Shown here one piece after another: positions 55,268 through 64,000 of a stretch of DNA of 64,000 bases (position 1 is the stretch's first letter; each line of letters opens with the position of its first letter). Location: assembly GCA_963814435.1 (NCBI GenBank), contig CAWFCV010000004.1:62001-126000 (forward strand). Reading direction: 5' to 3'. Source of the stretch: JAEUPI01 sp963814435. Its GTDB lineage: Bacteria; Pseudomonadota; Gammaproteobacteria; Burkholderiales; Burkholderiaceae_C. The translations under genes and the position numbers were made by a program. The notes under the pieces are model-generated. The model saw only the letters and a list, made by a program, of their open reading frames with translations, did not search any database and was not told the origin of the DNA.

Positions 55268-55404
55268 GGCCTGTATGAGCAGTGGCGGCCCGCGCTGATA
55301 CAGACACAAACCGGAGACCGGTTACGCCGCCGATGTATCTGGGCGGCGTGTGCGCGCTCTTGCAATCATGGTTCTGAACAGTGGGAACGAGGCGGAGGGA
55401 CGCC

Positions 55405-56625
55405 ATGCCTGAACTGATTGCGCCGCCTGCCGCGGCAGCCACGCGCTCTGGCATGCGTGATGCGCCCCCGCCATTGCTGTTCTACTGCCAGCACTCGCTG
55501 GGCATCGGCCATCTGACGCGCTCGTTCGCGCTGGCGACCGCGCTGCGCGAGCATTTCCACGTGGTGTTCCTCAATGGCGGGCCGCTGCCGGCCGGCGTGC
55601 CGGTGCCCGAGGGCATCGAGCGCATCGACCTGGCGCCGCTGGGCATGGACGACGGCCACACCGTGGTCAGCCGCGACGGCGCGGTGGGCGTCGCAGCGGC
55701 GCAGGCCGAACGCCGCGCCGTCATCGATGCCACGGTGCAGCGCGTGCGGCCGGCGGTGGTGCTGGTCGAACTGTTCCCGTTCGGTCGCAAAAAGTTCGCC
55801 GGCGAGATCCTGCCGCTGATCCGCCAGGCGCGGCGCCAGCCCGGCGCTCCGGCGCTCGTGGTGTGCAGCCTGCGCGACATCCTGGTCGACGCGCGGCGCG
55901 ACCAGCAGCACCACGACGACCGCGCGCGCTGGCTGACCGACCGCTACTTCGACGCCGTGCTGGTGCATGCCGATCCGGCCTTCGCGCGGATCGACGACAG
56001 CTTCCATCCCTCGAAGCCGATGCGCACGCCGGTGCACTACACCGGTTACGTGGCGCCGCAGCGCGCGCGCGAGGCCGGCGTGGCGCGCGGTGCCCACCTG
56101 CTGGTCTCGGCCGGCGGCGGCATCGTCGGTGCGCCGCTGTACGCCGCGGTGCTGCAGGCGCGTCGCCTGATGCGCACGCCGGTGCCGCTGCGCATCGTGG
56201 CCGGTCCCTTCCTGCCGGAGCCGCAGTGGCTCGAGCTGGTGCACGCCGTGCGCGCCGAGCCTGAGGTGGAGCTGGTGCGCCACGTGGGCGACATGGTGGC
56301 CGAGATGCGACGCGCGCGCGCGTCGCTCAGCCAGTGCGGCTACAACAGCGCGCTCGACTTGGTGGCCTCCGGCGTGCCCGCGCTGGTGGTGCCCTATGAG
56401 GCACCGGGCGAGAACGAGCAGCGGGTGCGCGCCGAGCGGCTGGCGGCGCTGGGCGCCATGCAGATGCTGGGCGCCGCGCTGTGCGTGCCGCGTCGCCTGG
56501 CGGTGGCACTGGACGACCTGCTGGAGTTCGCGCCGCGCCCGGCGGCGCTGGATCTCGCCGGCGCGGCATGCAGCGCCATGCTGCTGGCGCGACTGCACGG
56601 CCGGCGCCTGCGGGTGGCGGCATGA
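55405..56625 (+). CDS. glycosyltransferase (MurG/GT28-like) 3
   Basis: The intact member of the three related transferases, 406 residues. N-terminal LLFYCQHSLGIGHLTRSFALATAL binds the acceptor side, then LFPFGRKKFAGEILPLI, VVCSLRDILVDARRDQQHH, VHYTGYVAP, LLVSAGGGIVGAPLY, and the donor site ASLSQCGYNSALDLVASGVPALVVPYEAPGENEQ. GT-B fold, probably cytoplasmic. GGAGGG seven bases before ATG 55405 supports the start. The next gene overlaps by four bases (ATGA). Useful as a template for repairing the two frameshifted paralogues. Confidence 0.87.
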   Translation: MPELIAPPAAAATRSGMRDAPPPLLFYCQHSLGIGHLTRSFALATALREHFHVVFLNGGPLPAGVPVPEGIERIDLAPLGMDDGHTVVSRDGAVGVAAAQAERRAVIDATVQRVRPAVVLVELFPFGRKKFAGEILPLIRQARRQPGAPALVVCSLRDILVDARRDQQHHDDRARWLTDRYFDAVLVHADPAFARIDDSFHPSKPMRTPVHYTGYVAPQRAREAGVARGAHLLVSAGGGIVGAPLYAAVLQARRLMRTPVPLRIVAGPFLPEPQWLELVHAVRAEPEVELVRHVGDMVAEMRRARASLSQCGYNSALDLVASGVPALVVPYEAPGENEQRVRAERLAALGAMQMLGAALCVPRRLAVALDDLLEFAPRPAALDLAGAACSAMLLARLHGRRLRVAA

Positions 56626-57419
56626 ACCAGGCGGACGATCTCTCCGGCGGCGACGGCTGCGCCGCCTGGCCGGCGCTGCACGAGGCGCTGGAGGCGCGGG
56701 CGCAGCCATGCGTGTTCTTCGTCCGCGACGACGATGCCGGCTGGGCCGACGATCGGCTGCTGGCCCTGCTCGACACGGTGCGCGATGCGCAGGCGCCGAT
56801 CGATCTTGCGGTGATCCCCGAGGCGCTGAGCCCGGCGCTGGCCGCCACCCTGTGTGCGCGGTTCGACGCGGCCGACGGACGCATCGGGGTGCACCAACAC
56901 GGGCATGCCCACGCCAACCATGAGACCGACGGGCGCAAGTGCGAATTCGGCGCCGCGCGCGAACTGGCGCAGCGCGCACGCGATCTGAACGCCGGCCGCG
57001 ATCGTCTGCAGCGCGCGTTCGGCGTGCGGCTCGACGCGATCTTCACGCCGCCGTGGAACCGCTGCGCGAGCGACCTGCCGCCGCTGCTGGCCACGCTGGG
57101 CTACGCGGCACTGTCGCGCGACGCCGGCGCCCCGGTGCAGTTGTCGCTGCCCGAGCTGCCGGTGCACCTGGACTGGTGCCGCCACTGGCGCGAGGCGCCG
57201 GGCCATCCAGAGCGTGCCGCTGCGGCGATCGATGCCGCGCTGGCGCGGGCCGTGCGCACGCACGAGCGCGCGGTGGGCCTGATGCTGCACCACGCGGTGA
57301 TGGCCGACGACGAGCTGGCGCTGCTGCGCACGCTGCTGCATCAGCTCGTCCACCATCCCCGCGCGGTCTGCCTGCCGATGCGCGACTGTCTCGCGCAGCC
57401 GCTGGCGGCGGCGGCCTGA
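56622..57419 (+). CDS. polysaccharide deacetylase-like protein
   Basis: A 265-residue protein of the carbohydrate esterase 4/DUF2334-like (beta/alpha)7 barrel group. The N-terminal CVFFVRDDDAGWADDRLLALLD carries the metal-binding Asp pair and GVHQHGHAHANHE the His-x3-His-type ligands; FTPPWNR and VGLMLHHAVM fit the later catalytic motifs. It probably deacetylates an amino sugar in the growing glycan. There is no signal peptide, so action would be cytoplasmic unless exported in another way. ATGA overlap with the preceding transferase indicates coupling. Confidence 0.83.
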   Translation: MNQADDLSGGDGCAAWPALHEALEARAQPCVFFVRDDDAGWADDRLLALLDTVRDAQAPIDLAVIPEALSPALAATLCARFDAADGRIGVHQHGHAHANHETDGRKCEFGAARELAQRARDLNAGRDRLQRAFGVRLDAIFTPPWNRCASDLPPLLATLGYAALSRDAGAPVQLSLPELPVHLDWCRHWREAPGHPERAAAAIDAALARAVRTHERAVGLMLHHAVMADDELALLRTLLHQLVHHPRAVCLPMRDCLAQPLAAAA

Positions 57420-57431
57420 TATCCGGGCCGG

Positions 57432-57447
57432 GGCTCGGCCGCGAGCC
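57432..57447. terminator. hairpin after the deacetylase gene
   Basis: Inverted repeat GGCTCG-GCCG-CGAGCC directly after the polysaccharide deacetylase stop, without a T-run. It may mark the end of the glycosyltransferase operon before the efflux genes that start at 57613. The remaining 160 bases hold no gene I can see. Confidence 0.4.
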
Positions 57448-57612
57448 GGGCTGCGCGGGGTCGCGGGCCCGGGACGGCCCGGACACAAATCGATGCACGC
57501 CGATGTCCGGAATCGGCGGCCGGCTGCTCTGTTCCGACAGTCTCGAATCGCGCACGGCGGGCAACGGGTTGACCGCTGCCCCGTTGCCACGGTGCATTGC
57601 AGGCGGAGGGTC

Positions 57613-58850
57613 ATGTCCCGATCACACTCATCGCGCAGGCACGCCGCGCCGCATTGGCGCGTGCTGCCGTGGGCCGTCGTCACCGTGGTGCTCACCGTGG
57701 CGGGCGTCGCGTGGAACGGCGCGCGATCCACCGTGCCGGTGTACCAGGTGGCCACCGCGCCGGCCGAGCGCGCCGACATCGAGGACACGGTGGTGGCGCT
57801 GGGCTATCTGCAGCCGCGCGAGTTCATCGACGTCGGCACCCAGGTGTCCGGCCAGCTCAAGCGGCTGGCGGTCGCGGTGGGCGACGAGGTCAAGGCCGGA
57901 GCGCTGCTGGCCGAGATCGACAGCGCGGTGTCGAGCGCGCGCGTCGAGGCCGGGCAGGCGACGCTGCAGAACCTGGGTGCGCAGCTCGAGGAACGCCAGG
58001 CGCAGTACGAACACGCCAGGCGCCAGCACGAACGCAGCCTGGCGCTGTCGAAGGAAGAGGCCATCAGCCAGGAGGCGGTGGACGGCACGCTGGCCGCCAC
58101 GCGGGTCGCCGCGGCGCAGATCGCCGCGCTGAACGCGCTGCGCCAGCAGACGCGCGCCAGCCTCAAGGTGGAGGAGGCCAACGTCGGCTACGCGCGCATC
58201 TTCTCGCCGATGGCCGGCACCGTGGTGTCGCTGGGCGTGCGCCAGGGCCAGACGCTGAACGCCAGCCAGCAGGCGCCGGTGATCCTGCGCGTGGCCGATC
58301 TCGACACGATGACGGTGGTGACGCAGGTCTCCGAGGCCGACGTGGTGCGCCTGCGCGCCGGCACCGACGTGTATTTCCACACGCTGGGCTGGCCCGAGCG
58401 GCGCTGGAGCGCACGCGTGCGCCAGATCCTGCCGACGCCCGAGACGGTGAACAACGTGGTGCTCTACAGCGTGCTGTTCGACGTCGAGAACCCGGAGCAC
58501 CAGCTGAAGGCGCAGATGAGCGCGCAGGTGTACTTCGTGCTCGGCCGCGCCAAGGACGCGGTCGTCGTGCCCACCGCGGCGCTCAAGGCGCACAAGGCGC
58601 GCGTCGACGATGGCGCGCAGGCCGAAGCCGCCGACGACGCGGTCAGCGGCGCCGCGCCGCCGCGTTATCGCGTGCGGGTGATGAGGGACGGGTTGATCGA
58701 AGAGCGTGACGTCGTCGTCGGCGTGCGCAACCGCACCCAGGCCCAGGTGCTCTCGGGCCTGCAGGAGGGCGAGCAGGTGGTGGTCGGCACGCCGGGCGCG
58801 GCCTCGCGCGCCGGCAAGTCCAGGGACACCTCGCGGCGCGTGGCCAAGAC

Positions 58851-58854
<4 letters not shown>
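57613..58854 (+). CDS. macA: MacA-like periplasmic adaptor (HlyD family)
   Basis: A 413-residue membrane-fusion protein. One membrane helix (about 18-36), a lipoyl/barrel-sandwich half (TQVSGQLKRLAVAVGDEVKAGALLAEID), a long coiled-coil hairpin (about 115-190: QLEERQAQYEHARRQHERS), the second lipoyl half FSPMAGTVVSLGVRQGQT and a C-terminal barrel with AQMSAQVYFVLGRAKDAVVVP. Adaptors of this type link a MacB ATPase to a TolC channel. GGAGGG precedes ATG 57613. Gene order macA-macB-tolC with ATGA overlaps makes one transport system. Confidence 0.88.
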
Positions 58855-60820
<1,966 letters not shown>

Positions 60821-60824
<4 letters not shown>

Positions 60825-62239
60825 ACAGCCGTGGTCTGCGCGCGCTCGCTGCGCTGCTGCCGGCGCTGCTCGCCGGCGCCTGCGCCAGCCCGCCGACGGC
60901 GACCCCTGCGCCGCCGTCGCTGCCGCCCGCGTGGGACTCGCCGTCCGGCGCTGCCGCCGTTGCGCTGCCGACACCGGATTGGTGGGCTGGATTCAACAGC
61001 CTCGAGTTGACGCGGTTGATCGGCGAGGCGCTGCAGCACAACCGCGATCTGGCGGCAGCGCGCAGCCGGCTGGCGCAGGCGCGCGCCCGGGCCGGCGTGA
61101 CCGACGCGGCGCGCGCGCCCAGCGTGCAGGCCGGCGTCGGCTGGGCGCGCGAGAAGGAAGCTGGCAGCGGGTCCGAAGGCCTGGCGCGTGCGGACTTCAG
61201 TGCCAGCTACGAGATCGACCTCTTCGGCCGCCAGCGCCAGGCGACCGAGGCGGCACTCGGTCGGGCGCAGGCGAGCGCGTTTGCGATGCAGGCGTTGCGG
61301 GTCTCGCTGCAGGCCGAGGTGGCCAGCCAGTACTTCCAGGTGCTGTCGCTGCGCGACCGGCTCGCGCTGGCGCGGCGCAGCCTGGGCAACGCCGAATCCA
61401 TGCTCGGCCTGCTGCAGACCCAGCAGCGAGCCGGCACGGTGTCGGGGCTCGAGGTGCTGCGCCAGCGCGGCCTGGTGGCGTCGGTGCAGGCCAGCCTGCC
61501 GCCGCTGGAGCGCCAGCTGCGGCAATCGCTCGATGCGCTGGCGGTGCTGACCGGCCGCGCGCCGCAAGGCTTCGCGGTGGCCGAGACGCGACTGGACACG
61601 TTGCCGTTGCCGTCGGTGCAGCCGGGCCTGCCGGCGCAGTTGCTGCAGCAGCGGCCCGACATCCGCCAGGCCGAGGCGGCGCTGGCCGCGGCCCAGGCCG
61701 ACGTCGCGTCGGCTCGGGCCGCGCTGTTCCCCACGCTGGCGCTGACCGCCGAGGCCGGCGCGAAGAGCGCGTCGCTGTCGACGCTGCTGCGCTCCGGATC
61801 GCTGGCCTATGCGGTCGGGGCGGGCCTGGCGGCCACGCTGTTCGACGGGGGTCGCCGCCAGTCGGAGGTGCAGTTGGCGCAGGCGCAGCGCGAGGAACTG
61901 GTCGCGGTGTACGAGCAATCCATCCTGTCGGCGCTGCGCGATGTCGAGGATGCACTGACCACTGTGGCGCGCGGCGCCGAGCAGGCCGCCTACCAGCAGC
62001 AGGGGATCGACCACGCGCGGGCGGTGCTGCGTATGGCCGACCTGCGCTATCGCAACGGTGCGGTGGACTTCTCCACCGTGCTCGATGCGCAACGCGTGCT
62101 GCTCGCCGCCGAGGATGCACAGGAGGCGATCACGCTGTCGCGCTACAGCGCCGCGGTTTCGTTGTTCCGGGCGCTGGGCGGCGGCTGGGACGCGCCGCCG
62201 GCCGCCACCGCGTCGGTCGCGCAGGGCCCGCTTCGCTAG
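60821..62239 (+). CDS. outer membrane efflux lipoprotein (NodT/TolC family)
   Basis: A 472-residue outer-membrane factor. The signal peptide with lipobox LLAGACAS gives a lipidated Cys21. Two OEP repeats follow: WWAGFNSLELTRLIGEALQHNRDL at the first and LLQQRPDIRQAEAALAAAQADV at the second, each leading into long coiled-coil helices, and YEIDLFGRQRQATEAA and FDGGRRQSEVQLAQ mark the beta-barrel hairpins. It completes the tripartite pump with the MacA/MacB-like proteins. Starts by ATGA overlap with macB. Confidence 0.9.
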
Positions 62240-62366
62240 CAGCCGACGTATCGCCATCGAGGCTGGCTGCTCTGTGAACCATCGCGCACCCCTGGGCCCA
62301 CGCCGGCGACGGCAGGCCAGCGACGACAGCTCCCGAGATGGTGCATCGCGGAGCGCCAGATAGGCC

Positions 62367-62383
62367 CGGACCTTCGAGGTCCG
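62367..62383. promoter_or_regulatory. dyad just upstream of the UDP-glucose dehydrogenase gene
   Basis: Perfect repeat CGGACCT-TCG-AGGTCCG eight bases before the GGAG ribosome site of the gene at 62400. As RNA it makes a stable hairpin; as DNA it may be an operator. The rest of the gap 62240-62399 shows nothing I can name. Confidence 0.45.
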
Positions 62384-62399
62384 ATCGCTTGGAGTGCAG

Positions 62400-63771
62400 A
62401 TGAAACTGACCGTGGTGGGTTCGGGCTATGTCGGTCTCGTGACCGGCGCATGCTTTGCCGAGATGGGCAACGACGTCCTGTGTGTCGACGTCGACGCGGC
62501 GAAGATCGAGCGCCTGCAGCGCGGCGAACTGCCGATCTTCGAGCCGGGGCTCAAGGACATCGTGCTGCGCAACGTGGCGGCGCAGCGCGCTGCACTTCAC
62601 CACCGACGTGAAGGAGGGCGTGCGCTTCGGCACGATGCAGTTCATCGCCGTGGGCACGCCGCCCGACGAAGACGGCGCCGCCGACATGCAGCACGTGCTG
62701 GCCGCCGCGCGCGCCATCGGCCAGCACATGACCGACTACAAGCTCGTGATCGACAAGAGCACCGTGCCGGTCGGCACGGCCGACGCGGTGCGCAGTGCCA
62801 TCGAGTCAGGCGCAGGCCGAGCGCGGCGTGCAGCGTGCCGTTCAGCGTGGTGTCGAATCCCGAGTTCCTGAAGGAAGGGTACGCGGTCGACGACTTCATG
62901 CGGCCCGACCGCATCGTCGTCGGCGCCGACGACGACCGCGCGGTGCACCTGATGCAGGCGCTGTACGCGCCGTTCCAGCGTGTGCGCGACAAGCTGGTGC
63001 TGATGGACATCCGCTCGGCCGAGCTGACCAAGTACGCCGCCAACGCGATGCTGGCCACCCGCATCAGCTTCATGAACGAGATGGCGCTGCTGGCCGAGAA
63101 GCTCGGCGCCGACATCGAGCAGGTGCGCCGCGGCATCGGCAGCGACCCGCGCATCGGGCACCACTTTCTCTACGCCGGCTGCGGCTACGGCGGCTCGTGC
63201 TTCCCGAAGGACGTGAAGGCGCTGATGCACAGCGCCGCGCAGGTCGGCGAAGCCGGTGCACCTGCTGCAGGCGGTGGAGCGCGCCAACGAGCGCCAGAAG
63301 CAGGTGCTGGTCGACAAGATCACCGCCCGCTACGGCGAGCGGCTGCAGGGCCGGCGCTTCGCACTGTGGGGCCTGTCGTTCAAGCCCGACACCGACGACC
63401 TGCGCGAGGCACCCAGCCGCATCATCGTGGCCGAGCTGCTGCGGCGCGGTGCGCGCGTGACCGCGCACGACCCCGAGGCGATGCCCGAGGCGCGCCGGGT
63501 GTTCGGCGATGTGGTCGGGCTCGACTACGCCGCCACGCCGATCGAGGCGCTCGAGGGCGCCGACGCGCTGGTGATCGTGACCGAATGGAAGGCCTATCGC
63601 TCGCCCGATTTCGCTCGCATGCGCGCGCTGCTGCGCGAGCCGGTGGTGTTCGACGGGCGCAACCTGTTCGACCCCGACCAGATGCGCGCCGAGGGCTTTC
63701 AGTATCTGCCGATCGGCCGCCGCTGCGCGGTCGCCGACACGGCGGCGGTGCCGCTGGCGCTTGCGGCATGA
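62400..63771 (+). pseudogene. ugd: UDP-glucose 6-dehydrogenase, three frameshifts
   Basis: About 455 residues joined. The NAD-binding start KLTVVGSGYVGLVTGACFAEMG (ATG 62400, GGAG at good distance) is followed after a shift near 62589 by HFTTDVKEGVRFGTMQFIAVGTPP and VIDKSTVPVGTA, after one near 62815 by FSVVSNPEFLKEGYAVDDFMRPDRIV and ELTKYAANAMLATRISFMNEMA, with the catalytic cysteine in GYGGSCFPKD, and after one near 63253 by the C-terminal domain WGLSFKPDTDDLREAPS. The enzyme oxidises UDP-glucose to UDP-glucuronate for exopolysaccharide, which fits the heparinase-like gene in the locus. All key residues are intact, pointing to sequence indels. Confidence 0.86.
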
Positions 63772-63802
63772 GCTGAATGACCCGCGGCGCGCCCAAGCGT
63801 CG

Positions 63803-64000
63803 CTAACGCGCCGCCTGCCGTTTCGCGCGGTGAGGTTCGGCCGGTCCGGTCGCCACCGGCAGCCGCACCTCCTGCTTCACCTCCTTGAGCACGATGCTCG
63901 AGCGCACGTGCGTGATGCCGGGCAGCTTGAAGATCGTGTCGTGCAGGAACTGTTCGTAGGCCTTGATGTCGCCGATCAGCACGGTGAGGAGGTAGTCGGC
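63803..64000 (-). CDS. Lrp/AsnC family transcriptional regulator, C-terminal part
   Basis: The last 65 codons of a minus-strand gene that enters from the right edge. ADYLLTVLIGDIKAYEQFLHDTIFKLPGITHVRSSIVLKEVK is the effector-binding RAM domain of Lrp/AsnC proteins, with the conserved G-I-x-x-V-R-S-S segment. The tail after it is Arg/Ala-rich. The DNA-binding helix-turn-helix is outside the window. Lrp-type regulators bind amino acids; which one cannot be told. It faces ugd tail-to-tail with 31 bases between. Confidence 0.83.
   Translation of the reverse strand, partial: ADYLLTVLIGDIKAYEQFLHDTIFKLPGITHVRSSIVLKEVKQEVRLPVATGPAEPHRAKRQAAR

Overview
The window is very GC-rich and gene-dense, and its genes keep the codon pattern of a betaproteobacterium. 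The families present fit Burkholderiales, most likely the Rubrivivax/Leptothrix/Aquincola side: an ABC_sub_bind periplasmic protein, small DUF4148-like secreted proteins, a short PspC protein, DUF6502/DUF5666 genes, Nu-class GST and ProQ. The placement is an inference from gene content, not from a marker gene. I see no rRNA, tRNA, CRISPR array, transposase or phage gene.

Layout. 1-14153 is general chromosome: the end of a sugar-acid aldolase gene (dgoA), then small metabolic and envelope genes (ChaC, TauE/SafE, TfoX-N, YjbR, a DapA-like lyase paired with a nitronate monooxygenase-like protein, an NAD(P) epimerase, LysE, alpha/beta hydrolase, MAPEG, GST) and a cytochrome-c-like lipoprotein with a long Pro-Ala repeat. 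14586-17565 is a kaiC-kaiB-crp/fnr module in which KaiC and KaiB read as one open frame. 17701-25392 holds acyl-CoA ligase, a TPP enzyme, an enolase-superfamily gene, aldo/keto reductase, a DUF6064 protein, superoxide dismutase and a PspC protein. 25428-28532 is an amidase plus a substrate-binding/permease fusion of the OpuC/OsmF type. 28837-33857 has a lipoprotein, an NTF2-like protein, ProQ, and a coupled DUF6502-DUF5666 pair. 33936-36753 is a histidine kinase and NtrC-type regulator. Divergent from it, 37114-42645 is an ECF sigma factor, a small protein of unknown function, a TPR-CHAT caspase-like protein and a subtilisin.

42839-63771 is a large glycan/exopolysaccharide locus: five glycosyltransferases, a heparinase II/III-like protein, two kinase-fold phosphotransferases, an MsbA-like ABC exporter, a histidine phosphatase, a polysaccharide deacetylase, a MacA-MacB-TolC-type export system and UDP-glucose dehydrogenase. 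Most genes overlap by 1-4 bases (ATGA, GTGA, TGATG), so they are probably translated as coupled operons. The right edge carries the end of an Lrp/AsnC regulator.

Reading frames. Several genes are interrupted by one-base shifts while the protein continues perfectly in another frame. These shifts are scattered at 16-33 kb, very dense at 43.2-51.7 kb, and appear again at 53.6 and 62.6-63.3 kb. I list such genes as type pseudogene because the sequence as given has no intact frame. Conserved residues survive on both sides of nearly every shift, so sequence-level indels are a more likely cause than gene decay.

Regulation. Five dyads of the form (T/G)TGGG-N8-CCCA(A/C) sit in front of the ABC-transporter gene, the DUF6502 gene (over its -10 box), the histidine kinase (two in tandem) and the ECF sigma gene. 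This suggests one or two local regulators connecting these units.
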